Positions 7,411-15,977 are shown, counted from the first letter of the stretch. The stretch: DNA of 43,136 bases from Bryobacteraceae bacterium (GCA_025980665.1 JAICXC010000034.1:1-43136); one strand, 5' to 3'. Numbers and translations are program-made. Notes: generated from the letters alone by a model not told the origin.

Positions 7411-8807
7411 GACCGCTTCCAGCGTACTCCTTCCTTGGTGTCTTCGAGGATCACGCCTTGTGCGGCCAGCTCCGCGCGAATTTCGTCGGAGCGCCCGAAA
7501 TTCCTGGATTTCTTGGCGGCGGTGCGTTCGACAATCAGCGCGTCCACTTCCGAATCGGAGAGCCCGCCGATGCGAGCAGAGGGCTTTAATACATCGAAGA
7601 CGGAATCGAACCGATCCAGAAATTCGAGCGCATCCGTCACATTGCCGGCAGGAAACTGTCCCGCGTCCATGGCAGTGTTGGTATCCCGGATGTATTCGAA
7701 CACCGTTCCCAGCGCTCCGGCGGTGTTCAGATCGTCATCGAGGGCTGCATCGAACGCGGCGCGCGCAGCCTGGGTCCGGGAGATTAATTCTGCATTTGTC
7801 CCATCGGGAAATTTGTCGGTCTCCATGCGAAGTTTATAATTCCGCAACCGCTCGATTGACGTCGCGGCAGCCTTCAGCCCATCGAAGGTGAAATTAAGCT
7901 TCTTGCGATACGGCACCGAAGCCAGCAGGTAGCGCAAAGCTTCGGGCGCGAACCCGCGCTCCTTGAGATCCCGCAAAGTATATATATTGCCGAGCGACTT
8001 GGACATCTTCTGCGAGTCCACGCTCAAATGCTCAGCGTGCAGCCAGAAGCGCACGAACTGTTTGCCGGTGATCCCTTCGGCCTGCGCGATCTCGTTTTCG
8101 TGATGCGGAAAGGTAAGATCCACGCCGCCTGTGTGAATGTCGAGAGTGTCGCCCAAATATTTCATCGCCATGGCGGAGCACTCGATATGCCATCCGGGGC
8201 GGCCTTTGCCGATAGGTGTGTCCCACGCAGGCTCGCCTTCCTTGGCCGCTTTCCATAAGACAAAGTCCCGGGCGTCATCCTTGTCGTATTCGTCCACGTC
8301 GACACGAGCCCCCGCCCGGATGCCGCTGAAGTCGTTGTGCGAGAGCTTGCCGTATTCGGGAAATGTCGAGATGCGGTAATAAACGGAGCCGTCGCTGACA
8401 TACGTGTGCCCTCGTTCGGTCAGATGCTGAACGGCCTCTACCATTTCGGGGATGTGTTGGGTAGCGGGGACAATCCGCTCGGGGCGTTCCAGTCGCAGCG
8501 TGGCGGTGTCTTCAAGGAATGCCGTGGTGTAGACCGACGTGAATTCATCGATCGATTTGCCCGCCGCCTTCGAATCGCGGATAATTTTGTCCTCGATGTC
8601 GGTGATGTTCATCACGTGATCGAGCGTATAGCCTCGCGCACGGAGCCAGCGGCGCAGGATGTCCGGAAATACGAAGGATCGGAAGTTGCCGATGTGGGCG
8701 TAATTGTAGACGGTCGGCCCGCAAGTGTACATCCGCACAACGTTGTCGTGAAGGGGCTTGAACTCCTCCAACTGCTGGGTCAGGGTGTTATAGAACCGCA
8801 AGGACAT
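7407..8807 (-). CDS. cysS: Cysteinyl-tRNA synthetase
   Basis: CysS charges tRNA-Cys. The class I signature is present as HIGNFRSF (HIGH-like) and KMSKSLGN. Zinc ligands are in TCGPTVY, WHIECSAMA and PHHENE, as expected for this enzyme. At 466 residues it is of normal length, with the C-terminal DALR and anticodon-binding regions. It is the first gene of the minus-strand run cysS, PLP lyase, zinc-ribbon gene, and overlaps the lyase by four bases. It is divergent from the plus-strand toxin-antitoxin remnant, with 51 bases between the starts. Confidence 0.97.
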   Translation of the reverse strand: MSLRFYNTLTQQLEEFKPLHDNVVRMYTCGPTVYNYAHIGNFRSFVFPDILRRWLRARGYTLDHVMNITDIEDKIIRDSKAAGKSIDEFTSVYTTAFLEDTATLRLERPERIVPATQHIPEMVEAVQHLTERGHTYVSDGSVYYRISTFPEYGKLSHNDFSGIRAGARVDVDEYDKDDARDFVLWKAAKEGEPAWDTPIGKGRPGWHIECSAMAMKYLGDTLDIHTGGVDLTFPHHENEIAQAEGITGKQFVRFWLHAEHLSVDSQKMSKSLGNIYTLRDLKERGFAPEALRYLLASVPYRKKLNFTFDGLKAAATSIERLRNYKLRMETDKFPDGTNAELISRTQAARAAFDAALDDDLNTAGALGTVFEYIRDTNTAMDAGQFPAGNVTDALEFLDRFDSVFDVLKPSARIGGLSDSEVDALIVERTAAKKSRNFGRSDEIRAELAAQGVILEDTKEGVRWKRS

Positions 8808-8858
8808 AGCCTGAAGTATTTATCCATCCTAACAGCCTTATGATGGAAGAGACCCGAT

Positions 8859-9147
8859 ATGGATCTGGTCTTTGAATGGGATGCCCGAAAGGCCAAAGGA
8901 AATATCCGGAAGCACGGAATCACATTCGATGAAGCCACAAACGGTGTTTGACGACGCTTTGGCGTCGATCTTTCCCGACCAGGACCATTCCGGTGCAGAG
9001 GAACGAGAGATTCTTGTGGGACATTCGATCTTGAATCGGGTGCTGCTCGTATGCTTTACGGAACGCAAGGCCCGCGTGCGAATTATCAGTGCTCGGAAGG
9101 CCACTGGTCCGGAACGAATTGATCATGAAAAACATCTCAAAGGCTAA
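8859..9147 (+). pseudogene. brnT: BrnT-family (DUF497) toxin, frameshifted
   Basis: The frame from ATG 8859, preceded by GGAAGAG, reads MDLVFEWDARKAKGNIRKHG and then ITFDEAT, a standard BrnT N-terminus, but meets TGA at 8949-8951. The rest of the toxin (TVFDDALASIFPD through GHSILNRVLLVCFTER, RVRIISARKAT and RIDHEKHLKG) continues in the next frame to 9147. Joining the parts needs removal of one base, best placed in the AAA at 8939-8941. BrnT is a ribonuclease-type toxin. An internal ATG at 8929 could still give a shortened product lacking the first 23 residues. Sequencing error cannot be excluded. Confidence 0.8.
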
Positions 9148-9370
9148 GTCCAAACAGCGTGAACACTACGAGCTCCTGCCCGAGTACAAGTTTGACTACT
9201 CGAAAGCTCTTCCCAACCGCTTTGCCGGTAAACGCGGGGCGAGGTCCGTAGTCGTCCTTCTGGACTCCGATGTCGCGACAGTTTTCAAGGACGCTGAGTC
9301 CGTAAACAAAGCCCTCCGTGCGTTGCTGACCGCCGTTCCCCTGGCCGCGAACAAACGAAGGCGCGCTTAG
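9125..9370 (+). CDS. brnA: BrnA-like antitoxin
   Basis: An 81-residue protein that starts inside the last codons of the toxin remnant (23-base overlap), as antitoxins of BrnTA pairs do. It has the N-terminal Tyr-Asp-Tyr-Ser-Lys stretch (EYKFDYSKALPNRFA) that wraps the toxin, and a C-terminal ribbon-helix-helix-like segment with SVVVLLDSDVATVF and SVNKALRALL, expected to dimerise and bind the operator. The frame is intact although the toxin upstream is broken. I chose ATG 9125 because the longer frame reading from 9089 would lie inside the toxin. Family assignment is by motif only. Confidence 0.75.
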   Translation: MKNISKAKSKQREHYELLPEYKFDYSKALPNRFAGKRGARSVVVLLDSDVATVFKDAESVNKALRALLTAVPLAANKRRRA

Positions 9371-9391
9371 TCCACCCCTACAATAAAGTCT

Positions 9392-10528
9392 GTGTTCCGC
9401 TTCGAGCTACAGGCGACTTGCCCCGAAACAGGGGCTCGCGCCGGCATCCTACATACCGCCCACGGCGACGTCGAGACGCCCGTCTTCATGCCGGTCGGCA
9501 CCCAAGGGGCTGTCAAAGGCATCCTCCCGCGCGATCTGCTGAACGATCTCGACGCCAAGATCATCCTGGGCAATACCTATCACCTGTTTCTCCGGCCCGG
9601 ACACGAAGCAATCCGCAAGCTCGGCGGCCTGCACAAATTCATGAACTGGCCGCGAGCCATCTTGACCGACTCCGGTGGATTCCAGGTTTTTAGTTTAGAT
9701 ACCCTGCGTAAGGTCACGGGAGAAGGCGTGCTGTTCCGCTCGCACTTGAACGGCGATCAACATTTCTTCACACCCGAATCGACCGTCGACGTGCAGCTCG
9801 CACTCGGTAGCGACATCATGATGGTGCTGGACGAATGCCTGGCATATCCGGCCAGCCACGAAGCTGCGCGGGTTTCCACCGAGCGGACGTTGCGCTGGGC
9901 GCGCTCGGGCTACGACCACTACCGGCGGGTCTCCTCTGAAAAAGGCGACGGCCATCAGGCGCTGTTCCCAATCGTCCAAGGCTCTATGTATCCCGATCTG
10001 CGGCGTCACTGCGCCGAGGAACTGCTCACTTTGGATGCGGAGGGCTATGCTATCGGCGGCTTATCGGTTGGCGAACCGCGCGCACTGAGCCTGGAAATGA
10101 CAGAGATCACGACTCCTCTGCTGCCGGGCGATCGTCCGCGCTATGTTATGGGAGTCGGTATGCCCGACGAGCTGCCCGAGTATGTCGCGCGCGGTGTCGA
10201 CATGATGGATTGCGTACTACCCTCCCGTAATGCCCGTAATGGGTACTTGTTCACATCTCAGGGACGGGTAGTGATCAAGCAGGCGCAGTATAAGGAAGAC
10301 CCGGCCCCGGTGGATGAGTCCTGTCCCTGTTACACTTGCCGCAATTTTTCGCGGGCATATCTTCGCCATCTGTTCCTGGCGGGCGAGATGACGTTCTCAA
10401 CCCTGGCGACGCTGCACAACCTGCGCCGGTACCTTGACATGATGAGGCAGATGCGGGAGGCTATACTGGTTGGGGAGTTCCCCACGTACCTGCGCGCGCA
10501 GCGCGGCACCATGTTAAGTTGGCAGTAA
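9392..10528 (+). CDS. tgt: Queuine tRNA-ribosyltransferase Tgt
   Basis: Tgt exchanges guanine 34 for preQ1 in tRNAs with GUN anticodons, the insertion step of queuosine synthesis. The sequence shows the catalytic Asp in LTDSGGFQVFSL, the nucleophile Asp in MMDCVLPSRNARNG, GGLSVGEP, and the zinc site CPCYTCRNFSRAYLRHL with its downstream His in TLHNL. At 378 residues it has the normal length. The start is GTG 9392, 21 bases after the antitoxin stop, and no Shine-Dalgarno sequence is obvious. It leads the conserved order tgt-yajC-secD-secF. Confidence 0.96.
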   Translation: MFRFELQATCPETGARAGILHTAHGDVETPVFMPVGTQGAVKGILPRDLLNDLDAKIILGNTYHLFLRPGHEAIRKLGGLHKFMNWPRAILTDSGGFQVFSLDTLRKVTGEGVLFRSHLNGDQHFFTPESTVDVQLALGSDIMMVLDECLAYPASHEAARVSTERTLRWARSGYDHYRRVSSEKGDGHQALFPIVQGSMYPDLRRHCAEELLTLDAEGYAIGGLSVGEPRALSLEMTEITTPLLPGDRPRYVMGVGMPDELPEYVARGVDMMDCVLPSRNARNGYLFTSQGRVVIKQAQYKEDPAPVDESCPCYTCRNFSRAYLRHLFLAGEMTFSTLATLHNLRRYLDMMRQMREAILVGEFPTYLRAQRGTMLSWQ

Positions 10529-10553
10529 TCTAGGAAGCCATATAAATCTCCCG

Positions 10554-10886
10554 ATGCAAGACCTCGCCTTTTGGCTGCTTCAGCAGAGCGCGCCCGCGTC
10601 TAACCCGATCATTAGCTTCCTGCCCCTGATCTTTATCGTCGCGATCTTCTACTTCCTGGTATTCATGCCGATGCAGCGGCAGAAGAAGCAGCAGGCGACC
10701 ATGCTGGCGGGGCTACAGGCGGGAAATGAAGTGGTGACCACAGGTGGGATCGTCGGGACCGTCGTCAGCGTCACCCAGGACACCTTGATCGTGCGGGTGA
10801 AGCCGGATAATATCAAGCTGCAAATCACACGAGCAGCCGTGGCCAGTCTAGTAAGCCCGGAGAAAGCGCTGGAAGAGAAGAAGTAA
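10554..10886 (+). CDS. yajC: Sec translocon accessory subunit YajC
   Basis: YajC is a small single-span inner-membrane protein that associates with SecDF and the SecYEG channel. The 110-residue sequence has an N-terminal hydrophobic segment (about residues 18-40) ending in FMPMQRQKKQQ, followed by the conserved GNEVVTTGGIVGTVVSV block and a basic tail. It lies 25 bases after tgt and five bases before secD, so it is almost certainly co-transcribed with both. Confidence 0.95.
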   Translation: MQDLAFWLLQQSAPASNPIISFLPLIFIVAIFYFLVFMPMQRQKKQQATMLAGLQAGNEVVTTGGIVGTVVSVTQDTLIVRVKPDNIKLQITRAAVASLVSPEKALEEKK

Positions 10887-10891
10887 CCATT

Positions 10892-12499
10892 ATGAGCAGC
10901 AATACCAGAATCAGGCTTCTAATCATCGTGGCAGTGGTGCTTGTATGCATCTACGGCATTATCGGCCTGCCTACCTCGAAAGCGGAGCTGGTGGATAACT
11001 GGAAGAAGAACATCCGCCTCGGTACCGATCTTCGAGGCGGCAGCATTTTGGTCTATCAGGTCGAAATGCAGGACGCGTTCAAAGGAGAGGCCGATACGGT
11101 CATCCAGCGGCTTCGTGACGAGTTGGCCAAGGCCTCCATCCCCTTTGCCGACATGAGCCGCAACGATCCTGACTTCGATCATGCCAACAGCATTCAAATC
11201 AACATCACGGGCATCCCCTCCACCAAAGCAGGGGACTTTCGGATGATCGTGAACGATAACTTTGGGTCGGTGTGGATCATGACGACGGTGAATGAAACCG
11301 ATTACCGCCTGACGATGAAGGCCAGCGAGGCATTGCGGGTGCGGGCGGACACCGTCTCCCAGACCATCAACACCGTCGAAAAGAAGATCAACGGTTATGG
11401 GCTCGCGGAATCCAGTGTGCAGCCGCGCGGCGAATCCCAGATTCTGGTTACGCTTCCTGGTTTAGACGATCCTGCACGAATCAAGCAGCTTCTCCAGACG
11501 GCCGCAGTGCTGGAGCTCTATGAGGTCCAGGGAGGCCCATTTGCGTCCAGGGAAGAGGCTATGCAAAGTAAGAACGGCATTCTTCCTTTGAGCTCGCAGA
11601 TTTTGGGCAGCGGCGCCCGCAACGGCGCGCCTGGCGAGTTTTACATCCTCGCCCGGACGCCGGTCGTTACAGGTCGCGACCTCCGCGATGCCAAGCCTGT
11701 ACAGAACGGCCAGAGCGGCGGCTGGGAAACCAGCTTCGTCCTGACCCAGGACGCCGCCAAGCGCTTCGAGCGATTCACCGGCGCGCATATTAATGACCGG
11801 CTGGCGATTGTGCTCGACAAAAAGGTCTTGAGCGCGCCCACCATCCAGGCCAAAATCAGCGATAACGGCGTCATCACAAACATGGGCGGCCACGACGCTG
11901 CGGCGGACCTGGCGCTGAACCTGCGCGCCGGATCGCTTCCGGCCAGCTTGCTGAATATCGAAGAGCGATCGGTGGGTCCTTCGTTGGGCGCCGATTCCAT
12001 CCGGGACGGGCTGGTCAGCGGTGTCGCGGGTGTGATCGCGGTGGTCACCCTCATGCTGATTTATTACAAGCGTAGCGGCATCAACGCGACCTTGGCTTTG
12101 ATCCTGAACGCGCTGATTCTGGTTGCCGCCTTGAGCTACTTCGAGGCGGTCCTGACGCTGCCCGGTATCGCCGGGATCATCCTGACCATAGGTATGGCCG
12201 TGGACTCCAATGTCCTCATTTTTGAACGAATCCGCGAAGAGTTACGGGCCGGTAAGGCGGTGGTGGCCGCCGTGGAAGCGGGATTTGGTAAGGCCTTCCT
12301 GACGATTATCGATACCCACGTAACCACTATTGTTTCCTGCTGTTTCCTGTTCCTCTTCGGGACGGGTCCAGTCAAAGGGTTTGCGGTGACGCTGGTCATC
12401 GGTTTATTTGCCAATGTTTTCACCGCGGTCTTTGTTTCCCGAACAATTTTCAATTGGGAGCTCGCCGGTCAGAAGCGGGCAGTAACACTCAGTATTTAG
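10892..12499 (+). CDS. secD: Protein translocase subunit SecD
   Basis: SecD is the proton-driven RND-type partner that pulls preproteins out on the periplasmic side of SecYEG. It has an N-terminal membrane helix, the D1 motif LGTDLRGGSILVYQV, a large periplasmic region of about 320 residues, LRAGSLPASLLNIEERSVGPSLG before the membrane domain, and five C-terminal helices with the conserved VDSNVLIFERIREE proton-path motif. The length of 535 residues is normal. It is followed by 143 bases before secF. That gap contains a perfect GTGTC-T-GACAC inverted repeat but no clear terminator. Confidence 0.96.
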   Translation: MSSNTRIRLLIIVAVVLVCIYGIIGLPTSKAELVDNWKKNIRLGTDLRGGSILVYQVEMQDAFKGEADTVIQRLRDELAKASIPFADMSRNDPDFDHANSIQINITGIPSTKAGDFRMIVNDNFGSVWIMTTVNETDYRLTMKASEALRVRADTVSQTINTVEKKINGYGLAESSVQPRGESQILVTLPGLDDPARIKQLLQTAAVLELYEVQGGPFASREEAMQSKNGILPLSSQILGSGARNGAPGEFYILARTPVVTGRDLRDAKPVQNGQSGGWETSFVLTQDAAKRFERFTGAHINDRLAIVLDKKVLSAPTIQAKISDNGVITNMGGHDAAADLALNLRAGSLPASLLNIEERSVGPSLGADSIRDGLVSGVAGVIAVVTLMLIYYKRSGINATLALILNALILVAALSYFEAVLTLPGIAGIILTIGMAVDSNVLIFERIREELRAGKAVVAAVEAGFGKAFLTIIDTHVTTIVSCCFLFLFGTGPVKGFAVTLVIGLFANVFTAVFVSRTIFNWELAGQKRAVTLSI

Positions 12500-12642
12500 A
12501 TGGGTTGCTGGATGCCTTTAAGAATTCTGGTTTGTGGTAGCCTGGATCGTTTTGCAGATTCAGAATGTTCGGGATTGGGATCGATGGGAACTTTTGTGTG
12601 CAAGCCGGTGTCTGACACTCTAAGCCGGCAGTAACGGGCTCA

Positions 12643-13842
12643 ATGGAATTATTTAAGAACACCAACTTCGACTTTCTTGGTAAGAAGTGGCCTTTCATCG
12701 GCTTATCGCTTGTGTTGACAGCAGCGGGATGGATCAGTATCGCCACCAAGGGCATGAAGTACGGGATCGACTTCAAGGGAGGGGCGCAAATGTCTCTGCG
12801 CTTCGCCCAGGAGCCGCCTGTGCAGAAGATCCGGTCGGCGCTCGAGAACAAGCTGCCCGGCGAGATCGTCGTGCAACAGGTCAGCGGGAAGCCGGAAGTG
12901 CTGATCGGAACCGAGATCAAGGATGAGAAGGAGTTGAACGCCAACCGGCAGTTGATCGACGACACCTTGCGCGGGATGTTCGGCGGGTCCGCCAACGGAA
13001 TGATCGACTTGAACAATTCCTCAGCCGCCGAACTGGCCGAGCGGCTGCGCGGTCCGCTGCAGCAGGCAGGAGTTCCGCTCTCCGAGCAGGATTTGCAGGA
13101 CTTGTGCACCGCAATCAACGTCTATCGCGCAGATCACGGCGGTATCCTGCGCTCCGCGGACGAGCTTTCCAGCGTGAAGGGCGTGACGCCCAAGGTCATT
13201 GAGGTCCTGAAAGCCAATGTGATCCTGGGACCGTTCACAATCCTATCGACCGATGTAGTGGGTCCCAAGATCGGCGCCGAGCTGCGGCGGCAGGCCGTGC
13301 TCGCCACCTTGTACGCGCTGGGCGGCATGCTGGTGTACATCGCTTTCCGCTTCGAGTGGATTTATGGCGTAGCCGCTGTGGTCGCCGTATTCCACGACAC
13401 GCTCATCACCATCGGGCTTTTCTCGCTGTTCAACAAGCCGATTTCGCTGACCGTGGTGGCTGCTTTGCTGACCCTGGTCGGTTATTCGATGAACGACACA
13501 ATCGTGGTTTTCGACCGGATTCGAGAAAACCTAAAGATGGTGCGCCGCGAGTCTCTGGAAAACGTCATCAATCTGAGCGTCAATCAAACCTTGAGCCGGA
13601 CCGTGCTGACCAGCGGCCTGACGCTGCTGACGGCGCTGGCGCTGTGGCTGTTCGGCGGAGACGTGCTGAACGGGTTCTCCTTCGCGCTGGTGGCGGGTAT
13701 TATCGTGGGGACGTATTCTTCGGTTTTTATTGCGAGTCCGATTTTGGTATTCTGGCAGAACTTCCGCGGGACGGGGAAACCTGTCGCCACCGCGCCGGCG
13801 CCTCGGGAAACGGCCGGTCAACGGAAGGCAATGCGAGGGTAG
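12643..13842 (+). CDS. secF: Protein translocase subunit SecF with ComEA-like HhH insertion
   Basis: SecF pairs with SecD. The family features are the first helix (residues 14-35), GIDFKGGAQMSLRF, STDVVGPKIGAELRRQA before the second helix, and the D4-type motif GYSMNDTIVVFDRIREN. At 399 residues it is roughly 80 longer than typical SecF. The extra residues (about 120-192) sit between the periplasmic beta domain and the segment leading to helix 2. They read like a ComEA/T2SK helix-hairpin-helix pair: IDLNNSSAAELAERL, then INVYRADHGG, then SADELSSVKGVTPKVIEVL. The insertion is plain in the sequence; its role is unknown. Confidence 0.95.
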   Translation: MELFKNTNFDFLGKKWPFIGLSLVLTAAGWISIATKGMKYGIDFKGGAQMSLRFAQEPPVQKIRSALENKLPGEIVVQQVSGKPEVLIGTEIKDEKELNANRQLIDDTLRGMFGGSANGMIDLNNSSAAELAERLRGPLQQAGVPLSEQDLQDLCTAINVYRADHGGILRSADELSSVKGVTPKVIEVLKANVILGPFTILSTDVVGPKIGAELRRQAVLATLYALGGMLVYIAFRFEWIYGVAAVVAVFHDTLITIGLFSLFNKPISLTVVAALLTLVGYSMNDTIVVFDRIRENLKMVRRESLENVINLSVNQTLSRTVLTSGLTLLTALALWLFGGDVLNGFSFALVAGIIVGTYSSVFIASPILVFWQNFRGTGKPVATAPAPRETAGQRKAMRG

Positions 13843-13876
13843 TGCTGGTGCTGCTTGGGAGATAGGAGATTGGGAG

Positions 13877-14614
13877 ATGTTTGATCAAACCTTCGTCGAC
13901 GGAGTGGGGAAAACAAATAAGAGTTGGACGGTAACGCTGTCGTTCCTGATCCAGGTCGGAATCATCAGTGTGTTGGTCATCCTCCCGCTGATCTTCACCG
14001 ACGTTCTGCCCAAGGCGCAGTTGGTTAGCTTGCTGCAAGCGCCTGCCCCGCCCCCACCTCCGCCGCCTCCTCCTCCTCCGACCCCTGTCAAGGTCGTCAA
14101 AGTTCCGCCACGCCAGTTTGACGCCGGAAAGCTCATGGCGCCCAAGGAAATTCCGAAAACCGTTGCGACTATCGTTGAGGCGGAGTTGCCGCCTTCGGTT
14201 TCGAACGTAGCGGTGGTGGTTGGCGTCCCTGGTGGTGTTCCCGGGGGAAGCATAGGCGGCCTTTCGAGTCTTGCGCCGCCACCCCCACCGCCGCCTCCGC
14301 CACCGCCGCCGCCCAAGGAATCCAAGCCGGTACTCGTCGGTGGAAAAGTTTTTGAAGGGCGCAGAACCAAAGCCCCTTCGCCGGAATATCCGCGCGTGGC
14401 CAAGCTAGCGCGCGTGCAGGGCGCGGTTCGCTACTCGGCGGTGATCGGAAAAGATGGCAAGATCCGGGACTTGAAGTATGTCTCCGGTCCGGCCATGCTG
14501 GCAACCCCGGATGTGATGAGGACGGTCTCGGAATGGGAGTACCAGCCTTATCAGTTGAACGGCGAGCCAGTGGATGTGCAAACAGAGATTACGGTGAATT
14601 TTGTACTGAACTAG
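13877..14614 (+). CDS. TonB-family energy transducer
   Basis: A 245-residue TonB-like protein. It has an N-terminal cytoplasmic stub, one membrane helix at about residues 21-42, two long polyproline tracts (about 56-67 and 135-147) separated by a Gly-rich segment, and a C-terminal TonB domain (about 158-245) with PEYPRVAKLARVQGAVR, VIGKDGKI and WEYQPYQLNGEPV. It should carry proton-motive force from ExbB/ExbD to outer-membrane receptors. I chose ATG 13877, with GGGAG just upstream, over a longer frame that starts inside secF. The ExbB and ExbD genes follow directly. Confidence 0.92.
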   Translation: MFDQTFVDGVGKTNKSWTVTLSFLIQVGIISVLVILPLIFTDVLPKAQLVSLLQAPAPPPPPPPPPPPTPVKVVKVPPRQFDAGKLMAPKEIPKTVATIVEAELPPSVSNVAVVVGVPGGVPGGSIGGLSSLAPPPPPPPPPPPPPKESKPVLVGGKVFEGRRTKAPSPEYPRVAKLARVQGAVRYSAVIGKDGKIRDLKYVSGPAMLATPDVMRTVSEWEYQPYQLNGEPVDVQTEITVNFVLN

Positions 14615-14674
14615 TAGCGGCCCCGGCGTTCCAAGCGTCCGTGGCCCAAAAATCAACTCGCAGGAGATTAAATC

Positions 14675-15400
14675 ATGGTTTTGCAGTTTCCTTTGGCACT
14701 TATTCAGGAACGAGCGGTAAGCTTCGACCTGATGACGATGTGGTCCAACATGCAGTGGCCGGCCCGCACCGTGGTGATCGTGCTCTTCATTATGTCGGCA
14801 TGGTCCATTGGTGTGATGATCGACCGTTGGATTGCGTATAACGGAGCGCGTAAACAGTCCCGCGCCTTCGCTCCGGCCGTGGCCGGCGCGCTGCGCGAGG
14901 GCAAGTTGGATGAAGCAATCAAGATTGCCGACCGTTACGGAAAGAGTCACCTGGCCAAGGTGGTGGTGGCTGGTCTGCAAGAGTTTCGAGCGCACCAGAT
15001 GAGTTCGGAAATTTCGGGTGAAGAGATTGAGGCTTCGCGTCGCGCCCTGGAACGCGCCCAAGCCATCGTGCACGCCGAGTTGAAGCGCGGCGTCTCGACC
15101 TTGGCGACCATCGCCTCGTCGTCCCCCTTCGTGGGATTGCTGGGAACGGTCGTCGGCATCATCAACGCGTTCAAAGGAATCGCGACCGAGAAATCGAGCG
15201 GTCTGAGCGCGGTGGCCGGAGGTATTTCGGAAGCGCTGGTCACCACCGCCGTCGGTTTGTTGGTCGCCATCCCCGCGGTCTGGATGTACAACTACTTCAG
15301 CAACCGCGTGGAAGCGTTCGACGTCGAGATGGGCAACTCCAGCTCGGAACTGATCGACTACTTCCTCAAGCGGACCCAACGGGCCGGCGCAGGCAAGTAG
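14675..15400 (+). CDS. exbB: MotA/TolQ/ExbB proton channel protein
   Basis: A 241-residue ExbB/TolQ homologue forming the proton channel with ExbD. The first helix is near residues 29-49, a cytoplasmic region follows with the KSHLAKVVVAGL helix, and the channel helices are TLATIASSSPFVGLLGTVVG (about 147-166) and GGISEALVTTAVGLLVAIP (about 187-205), both with the family polar residues. AGGAG lies eight bases before the ATG at 14675. It follows TonB by 60 bases and precedes two ExbD genes. ExbB is preferred over TolQ because of the TonB neighbour. Confidence 0.93.
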   Translation: MVLQFPLALIQERAVSFDLMTMWSNMQWPARTVVIVLFIMSAWSIGVMIDRWIAYNGARKQSRAFAPAVAGALREGKLDEAIKIADRYGKSHLAKVVVAGLQEFRAHQMSSEISGEEIEASRRALERAQAIVHAELKRGVSTLATIASSSPFVGLLGTVVGIINAFKGIATEKSSGLSAVAGGISEALVTTAVGLLVAIPAVWMYNYFSNRVEAFDVEMGNSSSELIDYFLKRTQRAGAGK

Positions 15401-15424
15401 TTTCTCTAGTCTCTTGCGAATGTT

Positions 15425-15462
15425 GACGGATGGGGGCGCCGCCGCCAAGCGGCGTCTCCGTC
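15425..15462 (+). other. Intercistronic hairpin between exbB and the first exbD
   Basis: GACGGA (15425-15430) pairs with TCCGTC (15457-15462). Inside it GGCGCCGC (15435-15442) pairs with GCGGCGTC (15449-15456) with one G-U, around the loop CGCCAA; TGGG forms a bulge. No U-tract follows, so it is not a typical terminator. In the 96-base gap between exbB and exbD it could act as an RNA stability or processing element that sets subunit ratio; that role is inference. Confidence 0.5.
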
Positions 15463-15496
15463 TGAAGTGAATGGACCAGTATATCGGGAGTATTAT

Positions 15497-15949
15497 ATGA
15501 ACAAGCCGGTAGCGCCACAGGTGGTTTCCGAGATCAACGTCACACCCATGGTGGACGTGATGCTCGTGCTGCTGATCATTTTCATCGTGATCACGCCCTT
15601 GCTCACCAAGGGTGTCACCGTGGAGTATGTGAAAGCCAAGAACCCGATCGCCATGCAGAACGCCGATAAGGAAGACGCGATTCTGATCTCGGTTTCGCGC
15701 AACGGACAATCCTTCCTGAGTCCCGGCAACAAGCAGGTGACGGTGGATGAGCTTCCCACCAAAGTTCAGGATCTTTTGACCAATAAGCTGGACAAGACCG
15801 TGTACATCCGAGCGGATGCCCGCGCCAAGTACCAGGCGGTGGAAGACGTGGTGGATAATTTGCGCGCCGCCGGCGTGGATCAGCTCGGGTTGATCACCGA
15901 GACTCCTCAAGGCGCCGGGCAAGGTACCGCCGCGACTCCGGTTCAGTAG
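15497..15949 (+). CDS. exbD: ExbD/TolR biopolymer transport protein (copy 1)
   Basis: A 150-residue ExbD homologue. It has the short cytoplasmic N-terminus, the membrane helix SEINVTPMVDVMLVLLIIF carrying the essential proton-path Asp, and a periplasmic domain ending in VDNLRAAGVDQLGLIT. I placed the start at ATG 15497 because GGGAG lies seven bases upstream; a frame from 15467 would add ten residues without a better site. It is one of two adjacent ExbD genes and keeps all key residues. Confidence 0.92.
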   Translation: MNKPVAPQVVSEINVTPMVDVMLVLLIIFIVITPLLTKGVTVEYVKAKNPIAMQNADKEDAILISVSRNGQSFLSPGNKQVTVDELPTKVQDLLTNKLDKTVYIRADARAKYQAVEDVVDNLRAAGVDQLGLITETPQGAGQGTAATPVQ

Positions 15950-15977
15950 ATTTCGGGTTGGGTTAAGGAGATTTTTT

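Noticed and set aside
9379..9392. TACAAT before the GTG of tgt as a promoter giving a leaderless tgt message
   Set aside because: No -35-like sequence is found at a proper distance, and the gene can be read from an upstream transcript, so I do not call it.
12571..12642. GTGTC-T-GACAC inverted repeat and direct GCCGG repeats between secD and secF
   Set aside because: The stem is short, no U-tract follows, and no second copy was seen in the window, so it is not listed as a terminator or repeat family.
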